From: Luteibacter jiangsuensis
Lineage (GTDB): Bacteria; Pseudomonadota; Gammaproteobacteria; Xanthomonadales; Rhodanobacteraceae
Direction of reading: 5' to 3'
Assembly (NCBI RefSeq): GCF_011742555.1
Contig: NZ_JAAQQR010000003.1
Coordinates: 496,001 to 560,000, forward strand
DNA length: 64,000 nucleotides
The translations under genes and the position numbers were made by a program. The notes under the pieces were generated by a model. It searched no databases and had not been told where the DNA came from. It saw only the letters and a program-made list of their open reading frames with translations. The stretch's first letter is position 1. Each line of letters opens with the position of its first letter. Of this stretch, positions 17,783 to 29,005 are shown piece after piece.

Positions 17783-20680
17783 ATGCGGCGGATGACCAGT
17801 CCAGTCCCAGCCCGGCGTGAGAGCGACTCGCTGCGCACGCTTATCGATCAGCGCTACGCCGACCTCATGGCGGCCTGCCGCGCGGCCCGTATTCCTGTCC
17901 ATGACGACGCCGGCGTCGCCGAGCGGATCCGGCGCACGCTCCTCGCTTCGGATTTCGCCTTCGACATCCTGCGACGGCAGCCGGAATTGCTTTCGCCCGC
18001 CGGCCTGGAGCGTTTTCGCGCGAACGCCGACGCGGCAACGCGCGGCGCGACGCTCGAGCTTCCGGACGACGAAGAGCGCTGCATGGCCGTGCTTCGCCGG
18101 TTTCGGCATGCGGAGGCGGTTCGCATCGTCTTCCGCGACGTAAACGGTCTGGACGAGCTGGACGACACGCTCTCTTCGACCAGTGCGCTCTATGAGACGT
18201 TGCTCGAGGTGGCCCTGCGCTGGTCGGAGGCGTCGCTGCATGCGCGTTACGGACGCCCGCGCGATGCCTCGGGCCACGCCCAGCGCATGGTGATCCTCGG
18301 TTTCGGCAAGCTCGGCGGCAACGAGCTGAATTTTTCCTCGGACATCGACCTCGTGCTCGCCTACGCCTCGGGTGGCGAAACGGACGGCTCGCGCCCGCTG
18401 GACAACGGCGAATATTTCGTACGCGAGGCGAGGCAGCTCGTGCGGCTGCTTGCCGAGCCCACGGTGGACGGCATTTGCGCGCGGGTGGATCTTCGCCTTC
18501 GTCCGTTCGGGCAGTCCGGACGCCTGGCCCTGCCGTTCTCGGCGATGGAACAGTACTACCAGCGTGAAGGAAGGGACTGGGAGCGATACGCCTGGATCAA
18601 GGCACGTCCGGTCGCCGGCGACCGCGTGGCGGGGCGCGAATTGCAGGACATGCTTCGTCCGTTCGTCTACCGCCGTTATCTCGACTACACGGCTTTCGCC
18701 GGCTTGCGCGAGATGAAGGCGCTGATCGACGCCGAGGTGGCCCGCAAGGACCTGGCGGGCAACCTCAAGCTCGGCCCCGGCGGCATCCGTGAGATCGAAT
18801 TCATCGTGCAGCTCACGCAGATGATCCGCGGTGGGCGCGATCCCGCATTGCGCGTGCGCGGGCTCTTGCCTGCGCTGCGTGCGTGCGAGGCGCGCGGGTA
18901 CATTCCGGCGGCGCGCGCGAAGTCGTTGCGGGCGTCGTATGTCTTCCTGCGCCGGCTGGAGAACCGCGTGCAGATGCTGCGCGATGCGCAGACACACGAC
19001 ATTCCGGACGACGAATTGTCGCGCGAGCGGCTCGCGCTCGGCATGGGGCACGCCTCCTGGGACGAGCTGGCGGTCGAACTGGCCAAGCATCGCGACGAGG
19101 TGTCCGCGGAATTCGCAGCGGTGCTCATGCCCGATGCTGGGGACAAGGCTTCGGTCCCGGTTGCGGACGTCGCGCTGTGGAAGGCGGCGCGCGACGAGAC
19201 CTTGACCGACGCCATGATGGAGGAGGCGGGTTTCGTGCCGGGCCGCGAGGTGGCCGACGAACTGGTGAAGCTTCCCCGCGCGGCGTCCGTGCGGTCGATG
19301 TCGGCGCGGTCGGCGGAACGCCTGGAACGCCTGATGCCCCAGTTGATCGACGCGGCACACCAATCCGTGGCGCCCGCCGCCAGCCTCCTTCGTCTTCTCC
19401 GTCTCGTGCAGGCGGTGGCGCGCCGCTCGTCCTACCTTGCGCTGCTCGACGAACAGCCGAATGCGCGCCGGCGTGTCGCCACCGTCTTCGCCGACAGCGC
19501 GTTTCTCGCGGAGCGGGTGATCGCACAGCCCTTGCTGCTCGACGACGTGCTGGACCCGCGCATCGACCAGCTGCCGCTGAAGCGCGCCGACATCTCTGCC
19601 GACATCGCCCGGACCCTGGGCGCGCTCGATGAGCGCGACGCGGAACGGGAGCTCGAACGCATCAACGAATTCCGCTCCAGCATCGCCTTCCGGCTGGGGC
19701 TGGCGTTCAACGACGGCCGCGCCGACGCCACCGCCACGGCGCGCCGCCTCGCGGGTCTGGCCGAGGCTGTGATCGCGGCGATCGTCGCGCTCGCCACGCG
19801 CGAACTCACGGCGCAGCACGGCCGGCTACCCGGCGAAGGCAGCGGCTTCGCGGTGCTCGGCTACGGCAGCCTGGGTGGAGAAGAACTCGGTTTCGCGTCC
19901 GACCTCGACCTTGTTTTCGTGTACGACGGAAAACGCGCAAACGCGATGAGCGACGGTCCCCGCCCCGTGGACGGCACCCGCTGGTACCAGCGCCTCGCAC
20001 AGCGCGTCATGCACTGGCTGAGCGCGCAGACGCATGCGGGACACCTCTACGAAGTGGACACCCGCCTGCGCCCCGATGGCTCGAAGGGTCTGCTCGTGGC
20101 CAGTGTCGACGCCTTCGAGGCTTACCAGCGCGATCGCGCATGGACGTGGGAGCACCAGGCGTTGTTGCGTGCGCGCCCCGTGGCGGGCGATCCCGTCATC
20201 GGCGAAGCGCTCTCGGCCATTCGCCGCGATATCCTCGCCACCCCGCGCGATCCGGAGCGCGTCCGCGCGGAGGTCGGCGCGATGCGCGCGCGCTGGCGGG
20301 GCGAGCGCGATCGGTCCGACGCCACGCGCATCGATCTCAAGCAGGGCAGGGGCGCATTGATCGACATCGAGTTCATCCTGCAGGGCATGGTGCTTGCGCA
20401 TGCGTCGTCGCATCCGTCCATCCTGGATACGCCGGCCAGCAGCGTGCTGATCGACACGCTTCGCGACGCGGGGCTGCTGTCCGGAATGCAGGCCGATACG
20501 CTGCACGTCGCCCACGCGGACCTGTTGCAGGCCGGCCTCGCGTGTACGCTCGACCTCCGCTCCCGCATCGCGGCGCGTACGCCCGCGCTGGACGCCCTCT
20601 GCGCCGGCGTGGAGCAGGTCACGCGCGAACTCGGCTTCGACTTCGGCGCGCGTACCGAGCCGGCGGCGCAGGGTGCCTGA
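17783..20680 (+). CDS. glnE: Bifunctional glutamine synthetase adenylyltransferase/deadenylase
   Basis: GlnE adds AMP to, and removes it from, glutamine synthetase according to nitrogen status signalled by PII. The 965-aa protein shows both nucleotidyltransferase halves: GFGKLGGNELNFSSDIDL near residue 173 (deadenylase half) and GYGSLGGEELGFASDLDL near 693 (adenylylase half), each followed by a helical domain. Start may be ATG 17783 or 17792 (MTSPVP); neither has a strong ribosome site. The next gene, a nucleoside hydrolase, follows after 49 bp on the same strand. Confidence 0.96.
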   Translation: MRRMTSPVPARRESDSLRTLIDQRYADLMAACRAARIPVHDDAGVAERIRRTLLASDFAFDILRRQPELLSPAGLERFRANADAATRGATLELPDDEERCMAVLRRFRHAEAVRIVFRDVNGLDELDDTLSSTSALYETLLEVALRWSEASLHARYGRPRDASGHAQRMVILGFGKLGGNELNFSSDIDLVLAYASGGETDGSRPLDNGEYFVREARQLVRLLAEPTVDGICARVDLRLRPFGQSGRLALPFSAMEQYYQREGRDWERYAWIKARPVAGDRVAGRELQDMLRPFVYRRYLDYTAFAGLREMKALIDAEVARKDLAGNLKLGPGGIREIEFIVQLTQMIRGGRDPALRVRGLLPALRACEARGYIPAARAKSLRASYVFLRRLENRVQMLRDAQTHDIPDDELSRERLALGMGHASWDELAVELAKHRDEVSAEFAAVLMPDAGDKASVPVADVALWKAARDETLTDAMMEEAGFVPGREVADELVKLPRAASVRSMSARSAERLERLMPQLIDAAHQSVAPAASLLRLLRLVQAVARRSSYLALLDEQPNARRRVATVFADSAFLAERVIAQPLLLDDVLDPRIDQLPLKRADISADIARTLGALDERDAERELERINEFRSSIAFRLGLAFNDGRADATATARRLAGLAEAVIAAIVALATRELTAQHGRLPGEGSGFAVLGYGSLGGEELGFASDLDLVFVYDGKRANAMSDGPRPVDGTRWYQRLAQRVMHWLSAQTHAGHLYEVDTRLRPDGSKGLLVASVDAFEAYQRDRAWTWEHQALLRARPVAGDPVIGEALSAIRRDILATPRDPERVRAEVGAMRARWRGERDRSDATRIDLKQGRGALIDIEFILQGMVLAHASSHPSILDTPASSVLIDTLRDAGLLSGMQADTLHVAHADLLQAGLACTLDLRSRIAARTPALDALCAGVEQVTRELGFDFGARTEPAAQGA

Positions 20681-20729
20681 TCCGTCGGCGGGCGCTATGC
20701 TGTGCGGCCTTTACGGAAAGCCATCGACG

Positions 20730-21662
20730 ATGAACCGAGTTCCGTTGCTGATCGACACCGACCCCGGCGTGGACGACGCGCTGGCCATCCTCATGGCGCA
20801 CGAACACGCGGACGTGGCCGCGCTTACCGTCGCCGCGGGCAACGTCGGCCTCGGTCATACCGTGCGTAATGCCCGCACCCTGGTCGATCTTCTCGGCGCG
20901 CGCACCCCTGTCTTCGCCGGCTGTCCCTCGCCCCTCGTGCGCGAGCCCGACGAAGACGCCGCCTTCGTGCACGGCGCGGACGGATTCGGCGACGTGGGTT
21001 TTGCCGAGCCGGCCCATGCGGCCGAGGCCGAGCACGCGGCGCTGGCCTTGCTCAGGCTCACCCGCGAGCGTCCGGGTGAACTCACCCTCGTCGCCCTCGG
21101 GCCCCTCACCAACCTGGCGCTCGCCGTGCGCCTGGACCCGACCCTGCCGGAGCGCGTGAAGCGGCTGGTGATCATGGGCGGCGCCGTGACCGGCCACGGC
21201 AACACGGGCAAGGTGCCGGCCGAGTTCAACATCGGGTTCGACCCGGAAGCCGCGCACGTGGTCTTCGAGGCGTTCCCGATGTTCGATCTCGTGGACTGGG
21301 AAGCCACGGTGCGCCACGCATTCCCGGACGACCTCTACGAACGCTGGGTTGCCTCGGGCGACCGCCGGGCCGCCTTCTTCGAGAAGATCTTCGGCACCGC
21401 GAGGCGCTTCAACGCCGAACACGAGCGCACCGGCTTCATCGCGGCCGACGCGCTGGCCATGGCCGTGGCACTGGACCCCGCCATCGTGGAGCGGGCGGAA
21501 ACCCGCCACGTGGCCGTGGAACTCGACGGGCGGCTCACTCGCGGCGCCACCGTGGTGGACTGGCATCGCCGGCTGGGCGGCAAGGCCAATGCCCGGATCG
21601 TGCTGGAGGTGGACCAGGCCCGCTTCGGCGACCTGATCGCCCGGGCCCTGGGCGTTCCCTGA
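20730..21662 (+). CDS. Inosine/uridine-preferring nucleoside hydrolase
   Basis: The 310-aa product begins with the calcium-binding fingerprint [15 protein letters not shown] (residues 5-19) of nucleoside hydrolases and retains the middle motif GPLTNLALA and IMGGAV. The enzyme splits ribonucleosides into base and ribose for salvage. ATG 20730 gives the family N-terminus; the open frame extends 19 codons further but without character. Substrate preference cannot be told from sequence by eye. A separate promoter for rpmE2 begins right after it. Confidence 0.93.
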   Translation: MNRVPLLIDTDPGVDDALAILMAHEHADVAALTVAAGNVGLGHTVRNARTLVDLLGARTPVFAGCPSPLVREPDEDAAFVHGADGFGDVGFAEPAHAAEAEHAALALLRLTRERPGELTLVALGPLTNLALAVRLDPTLPERVKRLVIMGGAVTGHGNTGKVPAEFNIGFDPEAAHVVFEAFPMFDLVDWEATVRHAFPDDLYERWVASGDRRAAFFEKIFGTARRFNAEHERTGFIAADALAMAVALDPAIVERAETRHVAVELDGRLTRGATVVDWHRRLGGKANARIVLEVDQARFGDLIARALGVP

Positions 21663-21681
21663 TTCCGCAGCCTCCGGCCGG

Positions 21682-21710
21682 TTGCCAAGCGGCCGGGCGC
21701 TGGCTACAAT
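21682..21710 (+). promoter_or_regulatory. Sigma-70 promoter of rpmE2
   Basis: TTGCCA (21682-21687), a 17-bp spacer and TACAAT (21705-21710) form a good vegetative promoter; the -10 matches the consensus at 5 of 6 positions. It lies 38 bp before the rpmE2 start codon and just past the nucleoside hydrolase stop. Confidence 0.7.
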
Positions 21711-21748
21711 GCCGCTCTTTTCACCCCGCTATTTCTCAGGTTCAAGCC

Positions 21749-21994
21749 ATGAAAGAGAACATCCACCCGAACTACCAGCCGGTGGTCTTCCAGGACCTCT
21801 CGTCCGACTTCGCGTTCCTCACGCGTTCGACCATGTCCAGCAAGGAAACCGTCAAGTGGGAAGACGGTAACGAATATCCCGTGATCAAGCTCGATATCAC
21901 CAGCCACTCGCACCCGTTCTACACGGGCAAGCAGAAGACGCTGGACGTCGGCGGCCGCGTCGACAAGTTCCGTCAGCGCTACGGCAAGAAGTAA
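21749..21994 (+). CDS. rpmE2: 50S ribosomal protein L31 type B
   Basis: An 81-aa L31 with the type B insertion and C-terminus ([24 protein letters not shown]). The zinc-binding cysteines of type A L31 are absent; there is no cysteine in the protein. In many bacteria the cysteine-free paralogue replaces the zinc form during zinc limitation, but in Xanthomonadales it can be the main form. It has its own promoter and a strong terminator, so it is a single-gene unit. Confidence 0.96.
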   Translation: MKENIHPNYQPVVFQDLSSDFAFLTRSTMSSKETVKWEDGNEYPVIKLDITSHSHPFYTGKQKTLDVGGRVDKFRQRYGKK

Positions 21995-22046
21995 GAAGCT
22001 TTACATCCGCGCGCCGCCTGCGGGGTGGCGTTTCGCGAGGATCGAG

Positions 22047-22084
22047 GACACGGGGCGAGCCGAAGCTTGCCCCGTGTCTTTTTT
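22047..22084 (+). terminator. Rho-independent terminator of rpmE2
   Basis: A 14-bp perfect stem GACACGGGGCGAGC / GCTTGCCCCGTGTC (one G-T wobble in RNA terms) with a CGAA loop is followed by six T residues (22079-22084). It is 53 bp after the rpmE2 stop. Confidence 0.92.
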
Positions 22085-22259
22085 GCGTCCCGCGCACACG
22101 AACCTCTAACGGACGTTTGAACTACCGCTGTGCGATAATGGGGAACTTCGGCCGCACGTAGCGGCCGGTACGACACCTTCCCCAGGGTGCCGTTTCCCAA
22201 AATCCCTACGTCGTTTCGCCTGGCGGAACGGCGGGAACAGAGACGAAGAGGAGCTCGCC

Positions 22260-23555
22260 GTGTCCGACGCCAAAACCGTCAAATTGGTCGATGAATCCAA
22301 CAAGCCCGTGAGCGAACTGCCGGTTATCGGCGGCACGCTCGGCGCCGAGTGCGTCGACATCGGCACGCTGTACAAGGACACCGGCTACTTCACCTACGAT
22401 CCGGGTTACGGCAGCACCGCCAGCACCAAGAGCGCCATCACCTACATCGACGGCGACAAGGGCGTCCTGCTCTATCGCGGCTACCCGATCGAGCAGCTGG
22501 CCGAGAAGTCCACCTTCCTCGAAACCTCGTACCTGCTGCTGAACGGCGAACTGCCGAACAAGGACCAGTTCGCGAAGTTCGAGCACGACATCACGCATCA
22601 CTCGATGATGCACGAGAACCTCAAGTTCTTCCTGCGCGGCTTCAACCACGACGCGCACCCGATGGCCATGCTTGCCGGCTCCATCGCCTCGCTGTCGGCG
22701 TTCTACCACGACAAGCTCGACGTCGATAACCCGGAAGACCGCAAGCTTGCCGCCATCCGCCTCATCGCGAAGATGCCGACGATCTCCGCCGCCATCTACC
22801 GTCACTCGATCGGCTGGCCCACGCGCTATCCGCGCAACAACCTCGAGTACGTCACGCGCTTCCTGCACATGATGTTCGAAGTGCCCAGCGAGCCGCTGGA
22901 ACTGAATCCGGTGGTGGCCAAGGCGCTCGACCTGCTCTTCATCCTGCACGCCGACCACGAGCAGAACGCCTCCACGTCCACGGTGCGCCTCGTCGGTTCG
23001 ACCGGCGCCAATCCGTATGCGTCGATCGCCGCGGGCATCACCGCGCTGTGGGGTCCCGCACACGGTGGCGCGAACGAGGCCGTGCTCAAGCAGCTCGAGG
23101 AAATCGGCTCGGCCGACAAGGTCGAGACGGCGGTCAAGCGCGCGAAGGACAAGAACGATTCCTTCCGCCTGATGGGCTTCGGCCATCGCGTGTACAAGAA
23201 CTTCGACCCGCGCGCGAAGATCATCCGCGAGATGTGCCACAAGGTGCTGAACGAGCTGGGCGTGAACGACCCGCTGCTCGACGTGGCCATGAAGCTGGAA
23301 GAGGCCGCGCTGAAGGACGACTACTTCGTCGAGCGCAAGCTGTACCCGAACGTCGACTTCTACTCGGGCATCATCTACAAGGCCCTGGGCATCCCCACCG
23401 AGATGTTCACCGTCATGTTCGCCATCGCGCGTACGTCCGGCTGGATCTCGCACTGGATCGAGCAGCACGAAACCCCGGGATCGCGCATCGGCCGCCCGCG
23501 CCAGATCTACACCGGCGCCGACGTTCGCGACTACGTTCCGAGCGACAAGCGCTAA
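22260..23555 (+). CDS. gltA: Citrate synthase
   Basis: GltA condenses oxaloacetate and acetyl-CoA, the entry step of the TCA cycle. The 431-aa length and motifs ([10 protein letters not shown] with the catalytic His near 230, GFGHRVYKN near 305, and the final RPRQIYTG) mark the hexameric type II enzyme of Gram-negatives. It starts with GTG at 22260 behind a clear GAGGAG site. The 265-bp leader contains the rpmE2 terminator, a GATAAT that may be the -10, and a GC-rich palindromic stretch around 22150-22165 (GGCCGCACGTAGCGGCC). Confidence 0.97.
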   Translation: MSDAKTVKLVDESNKPVSELPVIGGTLGAECVDIGTLYKDTGYFTYDPGYGSTASTKSAITYIDGDKGVLLYRGYPIEQLAEKSTFLETSYLLLNGELPNKDQFAKFEHDITHHSMMHENLKFFLRGFNHDAHPMAMLAGSIASLSAFYHDKLDVDNPEDRKLAAIRLIAKMPTISAAIYRHSIGWPTRYPRNNLEYVTRFLHMMFEVPSEPLELNPVVAKALDLLFILHADHEQNASTSTVRLVGSTGANPYASIAAGITALWGPAHGGANEAVLKQLEEIGSADKVETAVKRAKDKNDSFRLMGFGHRVYKNFDPRAKIIREMCHKVLNELGVNDPLLDVAMKLEEAALKDDYFVERKLYPNVDFYSGIIYKALGIPTEMFTVMFAIARTSGWISHWIEQHETPGSRIGRPRQIYTGADVRDYVPSDKR

Positions 23556-23562
23556 AAAAAGA

Positions 23563-23587
23563 GCCCCGCGAAAGCGGGGCTTCTTTT
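23563..23587 (+). terminator. Rho-independent terminator of gltA
   Basis: The stem GCCCCGC / GCGGGGC with a GAAA tetraloop is preceded by A7 and followed by TTCTTTT, 7 bp after the gltA stop. The flanking A and T runs would let it work in both directions. Confidence 0.93.
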
Positions 23588-23589
23588 AT

Positions 23590-23669
23590 GTGGGAGCCGC
23601 TTCAGCGGCGATGGGGGCTTGCGGCAAGCTTGCCCGCTGCCGCGGGATCGCCGCTGAAGCGGCTCCCAC
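23590..23669. repeat. REP pair, inverted-core copy
   Basis: Same family as 5041-5120, but the core between the two end hairpins is in the reverse orientation (reads GCCCGCTGCCGCGGG on the + strand). Both ends are the GCCGCTTCAGCGGC variant. It starts three bases after the gltA terminator T-run and ends 24 bp before the stop of the convergent gene. Confidence 0.9.
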
Positions 23670-23692
23670 AGAACTAGTTTCGGCCCCCAAAC

Positions 23693-24349
23693 TCACGTCG
23701 ACGCGTTGAACGCCTCGATGTCTTCTTCCGCCAGCAACTCCTGCACCATGGCCGCCGTGGCGCGGCGCATGGGGCGCTCGTCCACCCGGTCCATCGGTGC
23801 CTGACGCAGCGCGTCCATCGGCAGCACGGTGAGATCGAAGGGAATGCCGTCCGCCCCGAACAGCAGCACGGTGTGCTCGCTCTGTTCCGTGGGCGACCAG
23901 CGCAGACGGCGTGTCTGCGTTTGCAGCGGTATGCCCTGCTCGCGCAAGAACATACCGGGGGCCTCAGGGTCGTCGCTGTAGACGTGGAGGCAGACAGCCG
24001 AATGTTCGTCGGCGGTGCCTTCGAGCACCGCGCCTACCAACCGCGTGTCGAAGCCGCGGAGGAAGCGCATGGCCTCCACAGCCGCCTCGCGGCGGGCGCG
24101 CAGGGCCTGCGGTTGCGTGTCGCCGTGGAAGAGGCGCTGGTGTTCGCGCAGCGCGTCCTCGATCTCGTTGTTGCGGGGAAGGGCCTGCGTATCGACGATG
24201 CCGAGCCGTTCGGCCGCCTTCAGCTTCGCGTGGTGGAAGTCACGGATGCCATGCTCGCTCATCAGGCGTGCCGCCTCCTGGGCGACGAGGACGCGATTGC
24301 GCTGCGTCCGGTCCTGGGCATGGATCCTGTGGTGTTCGCCTCGTGCCAT
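23693..24349 (-). CDS. Conserved uncharacterised protein downstream of mrcA
   Basis: A 218-aa soluble protein of unknown function. The N-terminal half is helical and basic (RNRVLVAQEAARLMSEHGI, then HHAKLKAAERLGI), the middle has GFDTRLVGAVLEGTADEHSA followed by LHVYSDDPEAPGMFL, and the C-terminal third has VLLFGADGIPFDLTVLPM. The middle segment recalls the start of nucleotidyltransferase-like folds, but no complete catalytic signature is visible. It follows mrcA by 57 bp on the same strand, so it may be cotranscribed with the penicillin-binding protein. Confidence 0.75.
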   Translation of the reverse strand: MARGEHHRIHAQDRTQRNRVLVAQEAARLMSEHGIRDFHHAKLKAAERLGIVDTQALPRNNEIEDALREHQRLFHGDTQPQALRARREAAVEAMRFLRGFDTRLVGAVLEGTADEHSAVCLHVYSDDPEAPGMFLREQGIPLQTQTRRLRWSPTEQSEHTVLLFGADGIPFDLTVLPMDALRQAPMDRVDERPMRRATAAMVQELLAEEDIEAFNAST

Positions 24350-24406
24350 GACTCACCCCCGTGTGGTGTGTGCGTGTGTCAGGCGCGCGCCGGTGCGTGG
24401 CGCGCG

Positions 24407-26965
24407 TCAGAAGATGTCGTAGGCGTGTTCCTGCTGTTCCTCCTGTTGCTTCTGCGTCGCCTGCTCGCGAAGACGGTCGACGTCTTCAACCTTCATGATC
24501 TCGTTCATGCCGCCCGGCGAGGGCAGCCCCGTACCCGGGTCGATCTGCACCGTGGCGATGCCCGGCGGCATGGCGAGGGAGTGGGAAGGCTTGTCCTTGA
24601 GGACCGCGCCCATGTAATCCATCCAGATCGGCAGCGCGGCCTTGGCGCCGAACTCGCCGCGCCCCAGCGAACTGAAGTCGTCGAATCCGACCCACACCGC
24701 GGTGGACACGTCGCCGTTGAAGCCGACGAACCAGGCGTCGCGATGGTCGTTCGTGGAACCGGTCTTGCCCGCGATGTCGTCACGGCCCAGCGCCTTGGCC
24801 GCGGCGCCCGTGCCACGCTTCACCACGTCCTGCATGAGCGAGGTCACGAGGTAGTCGTTGCGCACGTCGATCACGTGCGGCGCCAGCTTCGGTGCTTCCG
24901 ACGCATCGGCATGCGCGTCCGCCGGCAGCACGGCGTCGCCGGTGCCGCTGCCCGCGGCGGTGCCGGCGGTCGCGGGCTTGGCGGGAATGAGCGCCGTGGA
25001 CGCCTGTGTCGGCGGACCGGGCGGTGTGGGATTGAGCAGACGTTCCTGGCAGTCGGCGCAGGCGCGTTCGGGATTGGCCACGTACACCGGATTGCCGTCG
25101 CGGTCGTCGATGCGCGAGATGAAATAAGGCGTGACCAGATAACCGCCGTTGGCGAACACGGCATAGCCGCGTGCCATGCTCATCGGCGATACCGAGGCCG
25201 TGCCCAGCGCCAGCGAGAGGTTCTGCGGCAGCGCGTCCGGCGTGAAGCCGAAGCGTGTCATGTAGTCGCGCGCATAACGCAGGCCGATCGCGTCGAGCAG
25301 GCGCACCGAGACGAGGTTCTTCGACTTCACCAGGGCCTCGCGCAGGCGCATGGGCCCGTCGAACTTGCCGTCATCGTTCGAAGGGGTCCACATGCCGTCC
25401 GGGCGGGAAGGATCGGGGAAGGCCACCGGCGCGTCGTTCACGATTGACGCGGGCGTGAATCCGCGATCGAAAGCGGCCGAATAAAGGTAGGGCTTGAAGC
25501 TGGAGCCCGGCTGGCGGGCCGCCATGACGGCGCGATTGAATTTCGAGCGCACGAAGCTGAAGCCGCCGACGAGCGCGCGTACCGCGCCATCTTCCGGGTC
25601 CAGCGACACCAGTGCCGCCTGCACGGCGGGAATCTGGGTAAGGCGCCATTCTAGCTTCGGCTCGGGCTTGGGCGCGTTGGCATCGGTGGCGACGTCTTCG
25701 TTGACCTCGTCCTTGGCGGCATGGAACAGCCGCACCACGTCGCCGCGCTTGAGCACCGCGTCCACGCGGGTCGGCGCCGCGCCTGCGCGGCCCTCGTTCA
25801 CGTAGGGCCGGGCCCAGGCCATGGACTCCAGGCTGAGCGTGACGGTTTCCTTGGGCGAGAGGTACACCTTCGCCTCCTTCGCGCCTGTCTCCGTGACGAT
25901 GCCGGGAATCATGCCCGCCACGCTTGTGTAGCCGGCGAGAACGCGGTCGTAATCGTCAGGACCGGCCTGGGCCGGCAGTTCCTCGTGACCCTCGGGGCCG
26001 CGGTAGCCGTGCCGGCGGTCGTAGGCGGAGAGCCTGCCGCGCAGCGCCTCGTTGGCGGCAGCCTGGCTGTCGCTGGGCACCGTGGTGTGCACGACGTAAC
26101 CCTCGGTGAGGGCGTCGTTGCCAAGCTTCTCCAGCACCTGCTGGCGAACCATCTCGGCAAGGTAGGGTGCGTCCACCTCGATCTGCTGTTCGTGCGGGAA
26201 CGCGTCGTTCGGTTCCTGGACGGCCTGGTCGTATTCGGCCTGGGTGATGAAGCGGTTGCTCAGCATCTGCCCAAGCACCCAGTTGCGCCGCGCGAGCAGC
26301 CGCTTGGGATTGTTGATGGGGTTGACCACCGACGGCAGCTGGAAGGTGGAGGCCAGCGCCGCGCACTCGGCCACGGTCAGCTGGTCGAGCGTCTTGCCGT
26401 AGTAATAGGCGGCCGCGGCCGCCAGGCCGTACGAACGGTGCCCGAGGAACATCTTGTTGATGTAGAGCTCGAGAATCTGGTCCTTGCTGAGCTCGTTCTC
26501 CATGCGCAGGGCGATGAACATCTCCGTGAGCTTGCGCGAATAGAGCTTCTCGGGGCTCAGGAAGAAGTTGCGTGCCACCTGCTGAGTGATGGTGGAGCCG
26601 CCAGGGCCCTTGTCGCCGCCGGACACGATCACATGGATGCCGGCACGCGCGATGCCGTGCCAGTCCACGCCCGGGTGGCTGTAGAAGTCGGCGTCTTCCG
26701 CCGACAGCACGGCGTTCTTCAGCCGCGCGGGTACGTCGGCGATATGCACCGGAATGCGCCGGGTTTCACCGAATGAGGCAATGAGGCGTCCATCGGAGCT
26801 CAGCACGCGCAGGGGCACCTGCATGTGGTAGTCGCGAAGCACAGCCACGGACGGCAGACGCGGGGCCAGCAGCCAGTAGGCGACGCCCACGGCGCCAACC
26901 ACGAAAAGGATGCCGGCCAGGGCCAGGTACAGCGCATAGCGCAGCAGACGCTTGAGAATTCGCAT
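24407..26965 (-). CDS. mrcA: Penicillin-binding protein 1A (bifunctional transglycosylase/transpeptidase)
   Basis: A class A PBP of 852 aa that polymerises and cross-links peptidoglycan at the inner membrane. One N-terminal anchor (about 10-33) precedes the glycosyltransferase domain with E90 in the AEDADFYSHPG motif and GGSTITQQVARN near 122-133; an OB-like insert follows, then the transpeptidase domain with the nucleophile S488 in SSFK (488-491) and a late KTGSTND motif. Length and OB insert fit PBP1A rather than PBP1B. It is divergent from pilM, a conserved neighbourhood in gammaproteobacteria. Confidence 0.95.
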   Translation of the reverse strand: MRILKRLLRYALYLALAGILFVVGAVGVAYWLLAPRLPSVAVLRDYHMQVPLRVLSSDGRLIASFGETRRIPVHIADVPARLKNAVLSAEDADFYSHPGVDWHGIARAGIHVIVSGGDKGPGGSTITQQVARNFFLSPEKLYSRKLTEMFIALRMENELSKDQILELYINKMFLGHRSYGLAAAAAYYYGKTLDQLTVAECAALASTFQLPSVVNPINNPKRLLARRNWVLGQMLSNRFITQAEYDQAVQEPNDAFPHEQQIEVDAPYLAEMVRQQVLEKLGNDALTEGYVVHTTVPSDSQAAANEALRGRLSAYDRRHGYRGPEGHEELPAQAGPDDYDRVLAGYTSVAGMIPGIVTETGAKEAKVYLSPKETVTLSLESMAWARPYVNEGRAGAAPTRVDAVLKRGDVVRLFHAAKDEVNEDVATDANAPKPEPKLEWRLTQIPAVQAALVSLDPEDGAVRALVGGFSFVRSKFNRAVMAARQPGSSFKPYLYSAAFDRGFTPASIVNDAPVAFPDPSRPDGMWTPSNDDGKFDGPMRLREALVKSKNLVSVRLLDAIGLRYARDYMTRFGFTPDALPQNLSLALGTASVSPMSMARGYAVFANGGYLVTPYFISRIDDRDGNPVYVANPERACADCQERLLNPTPPGPPTQASTALIPAKPATAGTAAGSGTGDAVLPADAHADASEAPKLAPHVIDVRNDYLVTSLMQDVVKRGTGAAAKALGRDDIAGKTGSTNDHRDAWFVGFNGDVSTAVWVGFDDFSSLGRGEFGAKAALPIWMDYMGAVLKDKPSHSLAMPPGIATVQIDPGTGLPSPGGMNEIMKVEDVDRLREQATQKQQEEQQEHAYDIF

Positions 26966-27121
26966 GGAGGGGAAGGGGTCACCGCCTTGTGGGTCGGGGC
27001 CGAGTATAGAGCCAAGCCGCTGATCGGGCGGGGCCCCGGAATTCGACCGGGTGTTAAGGGCGTCCGCTAACCCGGTGACTGGATTTGTGAATTAGTGCCG
27101 GTAAGGCCCCCCTTGGGCCCG

Positions 27122-28258
<1,137 letters not shown>

Positions 28259-28259
<1 letters not shown>

Positions 28260-29005
28260 TGGCACGCATAAACCTGCTCCCCTGGCGCGCCGAGCGCCGC
28301 AAGCAACGCGAGAGGGAGTTCTACATCCAGCTTGGCCTCGCCTTCGGTGCCGCGCTCGTGGTGCTGATCGCCTGGTCGTTCTGGATGGACGCCCGCATCG
28401 ACAACCAGGGCGACCGGAACACTTACCTGCAAGGCGAAATCAAACAGCTCGACGACCGCATCGCGAAGATCAAGGATCTCGAGAAGGTTCGCGCCGACCT
28501 GCTCCAGCGCAAGCAGATCATCGAGCAGTTGCAGGCCAACCGCTCGCAGATGGTTCACCTGTTCGACGAACTGGTGAAGACGATTCCCGCCAGCGCGCGC
28601 CTCTCGGGCATGAAGCAGTCGGCCCAGTCGATGTCGCTGGACGGTGTGGCGCAGTCGAACTCCAGCGTGGCCGAGTACATGCGCAACATCGAAGGCTCGC
28701 CGTGGATGGGGCACGTCGATCTGCGCAAGACGGAAAACACCCACGACGGCTCGCGCATGCCGTATCGCTTCGGTCTCGACGTGCGCCTGAACAGCCCGTC
28801 GGACACCGCTGCGGATGCGGCGCCCGCCGCTGCCGGAGCGGCCGCTACCACGCCGGACGGCGGGGCCGCCGTGCCGGCACCGCTGGTCCAGGCCGCCCAA
28901 TCCGCGACCGGCACGCCGGCACCCGCCGCCGCGAACCAGGCGCCTGCCGCGCCCGCACCGGCCAGCCCGCCTGCCGCGCCCGCGCCCGCAGGAGCCAAGC
29001 CATGA
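28259..29005 (+). CDS. pilN: Type IV pilus alignment protein PilN with long Ala/Pro tail
   Basis: PilN (248 aa) has the short conserved cytosolic sequence INLLPWRAERRKQRE that inserts into PilM, one membrane helix (about 22-42), a coiled coil (about 55-95) and a periplasmic ferredoxin-like domain to about residue 180. The last 65-70 residues are almost only Ala, Pro, Gly and Thr, which ordinary PilN proteins (about 180-200 aa) lack. The start shares bases with the pilM stop, and the pilO ATG overlaps its own stop. Confidence 0.93.
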
